In this document: piece by piece, positions 1 through 10,221 of the stretch | Position numbering within the stretch: position 1 is the stretch's first letter | Layout: each line of letters starts with the position of its first letter | Assembly (NCBI GenBank): GCA_963682025.1 | Contig: OY821519.1 | Location: 253,010,116 to 253,074,115, forward strand | DNA from: Cordilura impudica | Taxonomy: Eukaryota > Arthropoda > Insecta > Diptera > Scathophagidae | DNA length: 64,000 nt | Direction of reading: 5' to 3' | Translations under genes and position numbers: made by a program | Notes under the pieces: generated by a model | What the model was told of the DNA's origin: nothing | Databases searched by the model: none | The model's input: only the letters and a program-made list of their open reading frames with translations

Positions 1-107
1 GCCACTCAAATTTGGTTTATACTTATTTTCTATATCTAATTAGTTGGGCCGAAGAGATACAGTCTCTAACCGCTTGGTATAGGATATCGTATAGTCGGTC
101 TAGACTT
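1..107 (+). repeat. 3' end fragment of (GTCY)n interspersed element (family 1)
   Basis: This matches the last ~110 bases of the full-length family-1 copies at 11602-12384 and 27473-28229: 'gccactcaaatttgg', then 'ttagttgggcc', then 'gtatcgtatagtcgg'. The terminal palindrome and the TTACTTGTTTTA end are missing, because the copy breaks at the junction with the retrotransposon remnant that follows. Confidence 0.75.
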
Positions 108-139
108 AAGGAATTAAATTTAAAAAAATGCAATTTACT

Positions 140-814
140 AGAAAATAATATCCTGGAGCTGTGTGTTCTATTAGATGCCAAATTATAGTTTTTTTCAACA
201 TATTTCAATGACAATTATGGAAGCGCGTAGGATTCTGGCCTTTATTAAACGATGGGTAAAGGAATTCAATGACCCTACAGTAACCAGACAATTATACACC
301 TCGCCAGTAAGACCCATTTTAGAATTCGGGTTTGTTATTTGGTATTCACTTTATTTGCGGTGCCAAGATTGAATCGGTTCAAAAATAATTTCTCCTTTTC
401 TGCTTAAGACCTTCTTATATAAATTTTTTTAATCTGCCCTCATATACAACTAGACTTTCTCAGATTGATCTGCATTTTTTAAAAAATCCGAAGAACAAGT
501 GGCGACATATGCTCAAATTTTCTTTTGGACAACATCTCAATCAACGTTCGTCATGGTCAATTCGTTTTTACACTCCACTGTTTATCCCAGTCTGTTGTCA
601 AAAATTTGTCGATGCTGATCCATTTAGAAGAATGTGTCATGATTTCAATGATCTCTATAATTTAACTGACTTTAAGTGATAATATTATTAAATGATAATA
701 TTATTAAACACAATATTATGTTATTTTTAAATATCTAATCTTAAATTTCTGATTTAATGATTTGTAACTATTATTTTTATTTTTTTATAATACGAAATAA
801 ATAAATAAAAAAAA
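140..814 (+). pseudogene. Non-LTR retrotransposon, 3' end of reverse transcriptase ORF plus 3' UTR
   Basis: This is a dead fragment of a LINE-type reverse transcriptase ORF. The open stretch from 175 to 372 contains the C-terminal RT block with 'FIKRWVKEF', 'RQLYTSPVRPILEFG' and 'VIW', the usual arrangement in Jockey/CR1-like fly LINEs. Just past its stop, another frame reads 'KIESVQK', the next conserved motif, so there is a frameshift near 360. Degraded C-terminal coding continues to a stop near 679 ('FNDLYNLTDFK'), then an AT-rich 3' UTR. The fragment ends in an (AAATA)n/A-rich tail at 795-814, typical of LINE 3' ends. It is 5'-truncated, and a family-1 repeat abuts it. The clade is not certain. 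Confidence 0.8.
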
Positions 815-885
815 TTAATCTTAACATAATTTTAAAAAATTTAACCATTATAACCATTATAATTGTTACTCAATAATTTTTGTTT

Positions 886-946
886 ATAGTAAGGGTGGAG
901 GGTATCAAAGATTCGGATTGAACACTCTTACTTATTTTTAGTTTAT
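886..946 (+). repeat. 3' end fragment of family-2 interspersed element
   Basis: This carries 'gtatcaaagattcgg' followed by 'aacactcttactta', the same ending as the fuller family-2 copy at 23642-24152. Half of the terminal GGC/GCC hairpin has been lost. Confidence 0.6.
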
Positions 947-1437
947 TTCCCTTGACCATTAATTACCCCACTCACTATAATTAATTTTGTAGTTTTTCTC
1001 CGATCCGTAATTCATGCTGTAGGGTATAATATAGTCAGGCTTCATATATAAATTAAATTAATGACATATTTGTAATCATTAGAGAAACGAAATAACTACA
1101 TACGAATCATAAAGCATTCAGTTATAAACTCTTTAAAGCTGACTTAAAAAGTCATAAAGTATAAAGAATTTCTGTAAAACAAAAGCCAAAATACCACAAA
1201 AAGGTTGATACTTAGAACTTATTGAAATTTTATGGAAACTTTTTTAAGATGATTTCTTAAAGACTTTGCAGGCTTCTATAAATTTTTTTCTACTATTTTC
1301 TTTTTTTTTTTTTATTAAATCCCCTTAAATCAGTCATATTCTTTGCTAAACTGTAAAAAAAAATTAAAGTTTTCCCATTAAACTTTTAATGTAAAAAACG
1401 AATTTTATTATAAATTTCTACTACTCGTTTTATGAGA

Positions 1438-1500
1438 GGCTGTGTTTATGTGTGTGCGTCTGTGTGTGTTTGTGTTTGTATGTCTGTGCGTGGGTGTAAA
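1438..1500. repeat. (TG)n-rich microsatellite
   Basis: An interrupted TG/TGTT/TGTC repeat, with runs such as 'gtgtgtgcgtctgtgtgtg'. Confidence 0.8.
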
Positions 1501-2658
1501 AAGCTTTAGATAATCAATTATTCCACACTCAGTTTCCAAGTGTTTGTAAAGGTACAACAGTACGAGTTTCTAGCTTTGTATGCTAAAGGATGTCGGCTAT
1601 AAAACAGCTTTAACAACCAAAGCTAATACTGTACACTAAGCACTTAAACAAACTAACCTTTTTTCCAATTCTATTACTACTTTGCTTAACACCTTTTATG
1701 CTTCGCCTTCATCTTCTTTTCCATCACTAAATAAAACAATTTTTTTCCTTTAAACCGATTAAATGGTGATTTGTACTTTTATGCCGGCATATTATAGGAA
1801 AAGTTAACAAACAAAAAAATACATCCATATCGAAATGTATAGAAAAAACATTAAAAAAAACTTTGTAATTTAACAATATGAACATGGAAATTATTGTGGG
1901 TTATTCTAAAGGAATTATCTCACAAACTTTAAAAATAACGAAAAGTTTATGAGGCCTTACTAATGTGGGGGACGACGTTTGAAAAATAAGGTTTTTAGTT
2001 GAAGTTTTTAAGGAAACACGAAGTTGTTTCAGTAAATTTTATAAAAAAAATTGAATAAATCGGCCTTTGGGGAGAAATTTATTATTTAATGTTAACACTT
2101 GTACAAAATGATTGGTCACAATGTGGCTGCAATAAAAGATGAAGGTGTTATAGTGACCAACAAATTAAGGAAAATTGAACATAGAAAAAAATGTTTGTAG
2201 TCCATAAAGTCTAATAGCAGGGATCCTAAAATTGCAGAAATTATTATATAATTAATATCAAAATTAGGAACCTTCTGAGCTTTATGTGAAACCATACGAA
2301 GCACTTCTACTCTATATTTGCACTAATAAGAAAGGTCTCAGATTGCGTTTAAACTATAATATGTTATAGAACTAGAAAAAATAAGTTACCTTTTAGTAAA
2401 AAAAGGTAAAAAAAACAGCCATTTTCCGTAATTTTTGCAGATTTTTCCAAGTTCATCCAAAGAAGACAAATTAGACATTATTTGAAAGGTATTTGCTGGG
2501 CCTATACAACAGAGTATAATACATGCACGATCTGACTTTCATTGCGGTATTCCAATGAAAAGCTATTATGCTACAAATGAATTATAAACCAAATCTTTTA
2601 TATATTTCTCGTAGTTCTGTTCTAGTGAGAACGTATTTCAACTTTATTTGATACAGTG

Positions 2659-2700
2659 CACAGTGGACCATATTTTGAGATGGCGGCCAAAAATCATTTT
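2659..2700 (+). repeat. Left terminal inverted repeat of Transib element
   Basis: It starts CACAGTGGACCATATTTTG and continues to TGGCGGCCAAAAATC. It pairs with the right end over the first 13 bases without mismatch, and again over GGCGGYCAAAAATC after a more diverged 12-base middle. The candidate target duplication is cagtg at 2654-2658. Confidence 0.9.
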
Positions 2701-3112
2701 TTTTTTTTTTTTGTTACCGATTTTAAAGTTATGTTAGTCATTTGAAAGTAAATACTAGTAAACCTCGGGAGCCAAAAAATTGCGACTCTATCTCAACTAT
2801 ATCACAGCGAACAGGGTCTTCGAAAATGGGCTTTCTCAGTATTTTGCTAAAATTAAAAATTTCTTTGTAAATTTTTATTTTTTAATGACTGTAACTTTTT
2901 GGATTTAAAAGATTTTGCAGTGGAATTAATTTTGTATAATTTTGTGGCTTCCATGCTATTAATGTTAAAAATGTAAAATCAGTGAGTCATTCCGAAATTT
3001 AAAAAAAAAAAAATTTTAAAAAGGTCCAAATTTTCCGAAAATCTCCTACTTAATAGAGCATAACTCCGGCCAGTAAAAAGCAGTCAGAAAAAATCTTGCA
3101 CTCTTCTATAGT

Positions 3113-3480
3113 CCGAACCCTCCCCTATACTACTATACCCCATTATACATGCGCCAGTTTGCGCCCGTGCGCACCAGAACAATTTTTCTGACCCAAGATT
3201 AGATATTTTCTGCAAAATTTATGAATACAAAAGTTCTCCACTATGTGGTTAGGATATATTAACTTTGAGGTGATGTTTGTAACTGCCAAAAATGTTGGAG
3301 CTTTATCCAACTTTTATTATACGGATCGACTCAAAAACACTTTTTGAGTCGATTAAACGATGTCCGTCCGTCCGTCTGAGTGTTATGAATACAAAAGTTG
3401 GTCGTACCGGTGCACCGCGGTGTATTTTTTTGCGTTTCGGTAGAGTTGTCAGGAGTTGTTATATACTTATAAAAAAGGGT
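3113..3480 (+). repeat. 5' part of family-1 (GTCY)n element nested in Transib
   Basis: It contains 'ccactatgtggtt', 'tgatgtttgtaac', 'attatacggatcgactc' and 'gatgtccgtccgtccgtc', all landmarks of family-1 5' halves. It lies upstream of the transposase frame. The part after 3385 no longer follows the family. Confidence 0.65.
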
Positions 3481-3746
3481 TGAGATATAATGGGCTTAAT
3501 TGCTACAGGTACATTTACATAGGTATCCTTCAAACACATAAACAGTCTGAATTAGAGTTATATAGTTTAAATACCTGACAAAATGGGAAACAATTTAAAT
3601 AACAGGTAAATGGTAATAAAAAACTATTGCGACATAGCCCTTTAAGATATGAGCAGGTATGCTTCACCTTTTAAAAGGGGTTAGGGTGTGGGTTTTTTAT
3701 GCTTCTAAAAGTGGTAATAAAAGATAAAAATTTTTATTTTACATAA

Positions 3747-5841
3747 TTGCAAGAAAGAGTATTTATAATAATGTTTCCACAATTATTATTCATTACAATT
3801 TGTGCAATGGCTAAGTACTGTTACAGAGATCTGGCAGATATTGATTTTCAACGAAATGATGTAGACGATGTAATTTTGCACATAGTGAGCAACGACTTCT
3901 TCACGAATAGTAACCTAGAAGACATTGAAATGCATAAAGGAAAAATTACTAATTTTGCATCGAATTTTAAAAAACGGTACATTGAATGCTCTCACAGCAA
4001 GGCAAAGATGTACAAACGTTACCAAGACTGGTTAATAAAGGAACTTATTTTTGAGAGTGCATCTACAACTGCCAACGAAAGTGGAAGAAAGGGTCGACCA
4101 GTAAAACCAATTGACGGATGTAGTGAAAGTTCTCGAAGGCGCAAGCTGGAGAATATCAGTGAAGAAATTTCTCTAAGAATTATTAAGGATTCATTTTTGC
4201 ACCAAATTCAACCAACCCAAAATAAAAAAAATAAAATTGAAATAATTGAAAAAATAGTAGAAGCGAGCCCAAGGCGCACAAAGAGGATTTTGAAAAGCAT
4301 TCCTACACCAATTGAAGATAAGAAATTTACGCCGGAAGAAGCGTTCGCCCTATTTTTGGATTTGAAATTGACCAAAAATCAATATAAGGAATTGCGGAAG
4401 CGAACCAATGAAAAGAATTGTGGGATTTTTCCAGAGTATCGAGATTTAGTTTCTGCCAAAAAAGAATGCTTACCTTCACAGTCTGCTATTAGTGTCACTT
4501 CAACATCAGCAGAAATAAAATTGCAAGATTTCCTTGAACATACTGCAGAACGATTGCTAAATACGCTTGATACTGATCATTTTAAAAAAATTGGTAATGG
4601 CAGCATTACTTTAATTTCTAAATGGGGATGTGATGGATCCTCTGGTCAGAAATAATACAAGCAATTTAATGCCGAAAATTCATCAGATGCTAATTTATTT
4701 ATGGTATCTTTCGTTCCATTGCGCTTAACAAAAAGGTATAGCGTCTTAGAGCCGTCAACTAGTAGAACAACAGAAATTGATATGTATATGGGAAAATGAA
4801 ATTCCTTCTTCAACAAAGTATTGCAGACCAATAAAATTTGCATTCAAAAAGGAAACCAAAGATGTCATAACTGAAGAAGTTCAAAAAATAAAAGATCAAA
4901 TTAAGGAACTTCAACCAGTAATATTTAAATTTGATGACCAAGACATTGAAGTACATTTTAAAATGTGTCTCACAATGATTGATGGAAAAGTTGCACAAGC
5001 TTTAACTGGAACAAAGTCAACATCAAGCTGCATTACATGCCAAAAGACATCAAGTCAATTAAGCCAACCCCCACCAGAAGACGATAGTTTTAAGGAAGCC
5101 TACGAATTTAGAATGTCCCCTCTTCATGCTAGAATACGTTTCATGGAGCATATTCTTAAATTGGGTTATGATTTGGAATTTGGTCCGTTAGGCGAAACAG
5201 TGAGAAAAAACAAAGAAAATGAAGAAAAAAGAAAGCAAAAAAAACCAACTCAACAAAAATATCTACAGCTAGGCCTCGTAATCGACCAACCAAAACAAGG
5301 GGAAGGAAACACAAATGATGGAAATACTGCAAGGAGATTTTTTTCCGATCCGGAAACTACAGCATCTATCACAGGTGTAGATCACGAGTTAATAAGACGA
5401 TTCAAAATCATATTACAAGTTCTAGCATGCAGCAGAAAGATAAATGCAAAAAAATTTGGAGAGTACGCCAATAAAACAGCTATACTTTATAATGAAAAAT
5501 ACTCTTGGAGATATATGCCATCCACAGTACATAAAATTTTGTACCATGGGGAATAAATAACTCAAAACAATATGCTACCAATAGGAGATCTATCTGAAGA
5601 AGCGCAAGAAAAAAGGAACAAAGACTACAGATTCTTTCGCGAGCACAACACAAGGAAAATGTCCAGATGTTGTACTAATGAAGACCTTATCACTATTTTG
5701 TTGTGCACTTCAGATCCATATACGTCCAATATTCGTCAAAAATGGAAAACTACCTCTATTGAATTAGACGAAGTAGCTAAACAACTTCTAGAAGATGAAA
5801 ATCAAGGCTATTTAGAAGAAATTTTTGCTAAAATTGGTTGA
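3747..5841 (+). pseudogene. Transib transposase (RAG1-core-like DDE recombinase), broken by two stops and one frameshift
   Basis: This would cut at the CACAGTG ends and transpose the element by a DDE mechanism. The open frame begins at a TTG (3747). The first ATGs are 3771 and 3807, and either could be the real start. N-terminal part: 'GRKGRPVKP' followed by a basic block, then the first catalytic Asp in 'KWGCDGSSGQ' (codon 4632-4634). A TAA at 4653-4655 interrupts the next motif. The frame then shifts by one between about 4765 and 4790. The second frame (to 5556) carries 'SSTKYCRPIKF', the second Asp in 'LTMIDGK' (codon 4981-4983), a C-x2-C pair in 'SCITCQK', and H-x4-H in 'HKILYHG'. These are the zinc-binding pairs shared with RAG1. 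A second in-frame TAA is at 5554-5556. The last part (5572-5841) has the catalytic Glu in 'LSEEAQE', then 'RKMSR' and 'LLCTSDPY'. Total length is about 690 codons, normal for Transib. Three lesions with all key residues kept suggest a fairly young inactive copy. Confidence 0.92.
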
Positions 5842-6476
5842 TTTAAAGTACTTTTTCATTACACTAACAATAAGTTACACTTTTTTTATATAGTTAAAAA
5901 AATTTTCTTGATTTAAAAATTTATACATTTTGTAAATTTACAATAAAAATTGTTATAATTCATAAATTTACCATAAAAATTGATATAGAAATATTTAAAA
6001 AGACAATAAAAAAAAAAATTTAACTAAAATTTAAACATACGAGTTTTTCATTGAAACTTCCTATCTTGAACCAATATAAGGTAACTTTTACGTTCGCTGC
6101 TTAATAAATTATATTTTAACTCGGGATCTTTAAAAAAAAAAAAACCTTTGGCCCTTGTGCACATTAGTACTAAAAAGTTTACGGGGGCCAAAGTTTGGCA
6201 TTTTCTGAAAGAATTAACTTAAAAAATTGTTAAAAAGTATTAGTTGTAAAATTAACTGAAAAAATAAGACATTATATTAAAAAAAAACCTTTTTTTACCT
6301 TTTAACACTTCACTTTTGTACTAAAATTCAACTACAAATGAAAATGTATTTTAAACCCTCCGTAACTTTTTTTATTTTCGGTCGAGAATTACGTTTTATA
6401 GCAAAACTTAAAGGCTGAACTCTCACCTACCAAACAAAAAAAAACCGCATATCAAAATTCCAATCCAATCAAAAGT

Positions 6477-6517
6477 TATAGATTTTTGACCGCCTTCTCG
6501 TCAAATGGTCCACTGTG
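6477..6517 (-). repeat. Right terminal inverted repeat of Transib element
   Basis: Read on the minus strand from 6517 it begins CACAGTGGACCATTTGACG and then GGCGGTCAAAAATC. The adjacent 5-mer cagcg (6518-6522) matches the left-flank cagtg at four of five bases. Confidence 0.9.
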
Positions 6518-6638
6518 CAGCGGCTAGTTCATACTTTTGCCAAAATTTCCCGAAGAGAACTTTTATGTGAGACGATGGCAACCCTGTACATAAAATACAG
6601 GCAATATAAGACATTCACCTATATAAAAATTATAGAAA

Positions 6639-7040
6639 AAAGGAAGAGTGTTAAATTCGGTGATGCCAAGAATTTTATACCCTTCACCTGGGTTTCACAT
6701 TTACAGTAATATCTGAACTTATTGCACTTTTATAACAAATCTAAATAAAATATTTGAAAAAGTAAACAATTTGATAAACTAAATGATAAATAATTTCAGC
6801 AAACTTATTAGATATGTTGTAACTTTTATCAGAAATAATTTTATCCTAACTTTACCCAGACAGACAGATGGACGGACAGACAGACGTGCAGATGGACAGA
6901 CAGACGAGCAGACGAACATTGCTATATCGACTCGAGTTGTTATAAGGATCAAGAAATATATATACTTTATGAGGTCGCAAATTCATTCTTCGTTGTGTTA
7001 CAAACAGAACGACAAATTTATATGTACCCTCCGGGTAAAA
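6639..7040 (-). repeat. Family-2 (GTCY)n interspersed element
   Basis: Read on the minus strand it runs from 'ggtacatataaatttgtc' through 'tttgtaacacaacgaag', 'cataaagtatatatat', a degenerate GTCY/CAGA block (about 6856-6920), to 'accgaatttaacactcttcc'. The 'cataaagtatatata' stretch matches the widely dispersed fly repeat of this type. It may be a diverged sister of family 1. The open frame at 6783-7043 arises from this repeat and is not a gene. Confidence 0.65.
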
Positions 7041-7500
7041 TGAGTTTGTGTTGATGTTTGTAACTATTGAAAATATCAGACCAAGATCCATCTTTATTAT
7101 TCCGAACGACTCAGAATCAATTTGTGAGTTTATTCAGCGAAGTCCTTCCGTCCATCCGTCTATCTGACCTTCCGTCCGTTTGTGTATCCATACGTCTTTC
7201 CGTCCGTCCCTCTGTCTATCGGCATTTCTATGCGTATGGATGTGTGTCAATGGAAACCTTGTAATCAGGTCACAAATATGAATATTTTTCGACGAAATTT
7301 GATATATAAGCCATGGGACGATTTTTGAAAATCCAGACCTAGTCCCCATACAATCGACTTAAATTGCCCCTAAATCCTTATTATTAAATACATCTCAATC
7401 AAATTTATGTGTTTATTGAACCCATTAATTAGGGGTCCAAATATAAACCCTGTAGGACCATTTTAAGTCACAATAAAGTTTATTCCCGATTAACATTCCA
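7041..7500 (+). repeat. Family-1 (GTCY)n interspersed element, 3'-truncated
   Basis: It starts 'gagtttgtgttgatgtttg' and passes through 'cgaacgactcagaatca'. It has an expanded CCGTCCGT-type block (7140-7215), then 'tcacaaatatgaatat' and 'cctagtccccatac'. It follows the oppositely oriented family-2 copy immediately, making a head-to-head pair. The 3' hairpin end is absent. Confidence 0.7.
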
Positions 7501-7649
7501 TAGATTACATTAAATTTGGATTTGTTTCTTTTCTGTTCTTAAAGTTTTAATTACTCCATCAAGCAGTCGATTCACCAGATTATATCCCTTGAATTATTTT
7601 CTCTTTCCAAACCTTGAAAATTCGATAAGTGGTAAAAGATTTCAAAATA

Positions 7650-7956
7650 ATGCCAACTCCATGGTTCTCACTACTAAAGCTATTGAATATCGCTGGAAAA
7701 ATGTATCAAGCTAAACGGAAAAATGCAGATATTTTTGGCAAAATTGCTTGACTAGGATTAGTAGTGAACCTTCATTACGTTTTTGAGAAATGTCGTTAAA
7801 AAAATTTTCCTACTACTATATGGGAAAATTAAATGATAAAAATGTTGGACCAAATGGTAAGCCCCTCATCGCTTCATATTGTCCAATTTTTTTTTATTAA
7901 CTTTTACCATATAGTAGTAGAAAAACAATTTTTTTATTTTTATAATTTTGTCCAGT
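7650..7956. repeat. Left arm of inverted ~250-bp repeat around a family-1 element
   Basis: It contains 'acgtttttgagaaatgtcg', a local inverted pair around 7802-7930 ('ctactactatatgg' / 'ccatatagtagtag'), and A/T tracts. The same motifs occur in inverted order at 8645-8900. I do not recognise the family. Confidence 0.45.
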
Positions 7957-8644
7957 TTGTATACCCTATACTACCATATGGTCATGGTATAATGACTCTG
8001 TGCTGATGTTTGTAACTACCAAAATTATTTGAGCTAGACCCACCTTTCCTTATACCGATCGACACAAAAACACGTTCTGAGTCAATTTTGCGATGTTCGT
8101 CCATCTGTCCGTCCGTCTGTCCGTCCGTCTGTGTGTCCATATAAACTTTTCAAGTAAACTACAGATGGCAAAAGTGAATATGTTTTGATAAAATCTGGTA
8201 TGTAAGCTTATATCGGCCATAGGACGAACGCTATTGAAATTGCCATAATATCCAAATTATCATATAGAGCTCGCTCAAATTGGGTTTGTGTGCGTTTATT
8301 ACATCCATTAATCCGTAGTCCAAAAATAAACCCTATAGACCAATTCTCTTACTCATAGCCCCCAAATGAAGCTGCTTCATGATATTCATTTAAATGTATC
8401 CAATTGTTTTGGAAAAAATAAGTAGCTTCGCCAAATATGGTCAAATATGGTCCCCATATAAACATATCATCCGATATGACTTTTTCAGATCTACAGCCAA
8501 AAAATGAATAAAAACTTCACTCAGATTTGGGAAATGCTTACTTTTTATACCCAATTAGTTCGACCTAAGACCAATTTTCTAAACGCATGGTATAGGGTAT
8601 CGCATAGTCGATCTAGACCCACTATAATTTTCTTACTTGTTTTA
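7957..8644 (+). repeat. Family-1 (GTCY)n interspersed element, near full length
   Basis: It begins 'ataccctatactaccatatg' and contains 'gctgatgtttgtaactacc' and 'ccgtccgtctgtccgtccg'. It ends 'actataattttcttacttg' plus TTTTA. It is inserted between the two arms of an inverted repeat (7650-7956 and 8645-8900). It has lost bases from the middle compared with the ~785-bp copies. Confidence 0.78.
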
Positions 8645-9763
8645 TTTAGTTTTCATATATAGTAGTATCAACAATTTCATATTATTTTATTTAACGGTAT
8701 TTCTCAAAAACGTAAAGAACGATTTTCATATTTTTTATCATTTTGTAAGCAACTAGTTCTAATCTACATACCCTCATACAGGGCTAAGCCCATCATTGAA
8801 CCATTTCGTTAAATTTTGTCATTTAGTTTTCCCATATAGTGGTAGAAAAAAATTTATTGTATTTTTTTTAAACTTTTACCTTTTTGTAAAATTCAATTTT
8901 TTTTTTTTTAGATGGTCTCAAGCTTAACTATTTTTATCTAAAAATTACAACAAAAAGGTCGAAATAACAATCAAGTTTATTTTTTTTTTTTTTTTTGTAA
9001 ACTAATGAGCCTAATCTCCAAATCGCACTATATAGTTAAACCCGACAACTTATTTGTAAAACGTATTTAATTTTCGCAGTTATCTTCACAAATACATATC
9101 AAACATGTTACTTCAATATTCTCTATATACTGCATAACATTTTTTAGAATGTACTTAACTTTCGTAGTTATCTGCACAAAATTTCTGCTAATTTAACAGT
9201 CTCTGTTAAGTAGTTAACATTTTTGAAAAACATATTTAACTTTCGTCGCTAACTTCATTCACACCCTTACATTTTGTTAGAAGAAATTTTCTCATCAGCT
9301 AAAAGTTTTCTTTTATTGTTAAAAATGTTTACATTTCACTTTCTTTGTTCCACCTTTCATCACTTTCAATAAAACAACTTTATAATAGTAGCTAACAAAT
9401 ATCAATACATATCTATACCTCAAACAAAACAATCAGAATTATTATGTTGAACAAATAAGAAACAAGCGCCATCTAAGTGTTAGATACAGTGTTGTAAACG
9501 CCATTACTATTACAAACAATCATACTCGCAATCTATATAAAAAATTTAGAAAGAAGAAGAAAACTTATGTTTCATGTTAAACTAAGAACGCATGCAATAT
9601 AATTTTTTCGTTTTGCAGTGTTAAGAAATGGGCATTTTTGAAAATTTGGCCAGAAAACACAAAAATACAATACCTACTAACTTACATATCGAGCCATGAC
9701 CGCGTAAATAGTTTAAGGAACGCGATATTCTATTAGAGTTTTTTGATAAAAAAAAATCGACAT
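8645..9763. other. Gene-free region: inverted-repeat arm and a short tandem array
   Basis: The right arm of the inverted repeat (to about 8900) has 'tttctcaaaaacgt' and 'cccatatagtggtag'. From 9057 to 9290 there are three degenerate 80-90-bp copies sharing 'cttaactttcgtagttatc'-like sequence. No coding signal is seen up to 9763. Confidence 0.5.
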
Positions 9764-10221
9764 TCTATAATATAAATAGGAAAGGCGATATCTTGTGACC
9801 GATGTAAATTTGTCAGTTTAACCCCGACTTTGACAAAATAAGGCTTATTTTAAAAGTATTTATTTTTAGCTGTCCACCAGATTTACAGATTTTAAAATTT
9901 TTAAATTTTTTTGGAGCAAAATGCATTTAAAGTTGCTACTAACACAAACATAAAATTATAAAATGCTGTGTGTTTATTAAATTTGTTAATGTGTTGGCAA
10001 AAATTGTATATGAAAAGAGCCCTGTGTTGAATTGAAAAATAATTTCGGACATAAAGACAATAACGCAATCGAATTTCATTATAATATGTGCATATCACAC
10101 GCCCTGTGTTGAATTGAATAGCATACATTTTGGCGGCATAAAACATTGAAAGAAATAAATTGAATGAAAAAATAAAATTTTCTAAAATTTCCACTCGAAT
10201 TTCGTGGCTGGGCTCTGCTAG
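9764..10221 (+). mobile_element. Helitron-like non-autonomous element, TC...CTAG family, copy 1
   Basis: It begins TCTATAATATAAATAGG followed by 'aaaggcgat' and 'cttgtgaccgatgt'. The middle has the family signature 'tgcatttaaagttgctact'. It ends 'ggctctgCTAG' followed by T. Just before the end, 'tcgaatttcg' can form a small hairpin. TC at the 5' end, CTAG before a T at the 3' end, and a near-terminal palindrome are the Helitron signature. At 458 bp with no coding sequence it can only be non-autonomous. The minus-strand open frame here (9901-10194) is spurious. Confidence 0.65.

Larger units (their letters stand above)
815..2653. other. Gene-free AT-rich stretch
   Basis: I see no coding sequence here. 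The stretch holds a short family-2 repeat end at 886-946 and a TG-rich microsatellite at 1438-1500. The rest is unrecognised AT-rich DNA. The small minus-strand open frame at 2116-2304 has no recognisable motif. Confidence 0.6.
2659..6517 (+). mobile_element. Transib DNA transposon, nearly full length (3859 bp), inactivated
   Basis: The element is bounded by inverted ends that begin exactly CACAGTGGACCAT on both sides (left 2659, right 6517 read on the minus strand). The similarity continues inward with GGCGGYCAAAAATC. CACAGTG matches the heptamer of V(D)J recombination signals, and Transib ends are known to resemble it. The flanking 5-mers are cagtg (2654-2658) and cagcg (6518-6522). Their length fits the 5-bp Transib target duplication, with one mismatch. 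Inside is one + strand transposase frame (3747-5841) with all three catalytic acidic positions recognisable but the frame broken. A (GTCY)n element fragment lies in the 5' non-coding part (about 3113-3480). The boundaries rest on sequence I read directly. The family call rests on the protein motifs. Confidence 0.92.

Noticed and set aside
4646..4998. Minus-strand frames opposite the Transib transposase
   Set aside because: They are shadows of the + strand transposase, which has the conserved motifs.
6783..7349. Thr/Arg/Asp-rich frames around the GACGGACAGACAGAC block
   Set aside because: They translate the GTCY microsatellite of families 1 and 2 and recur wherever that block occurs.
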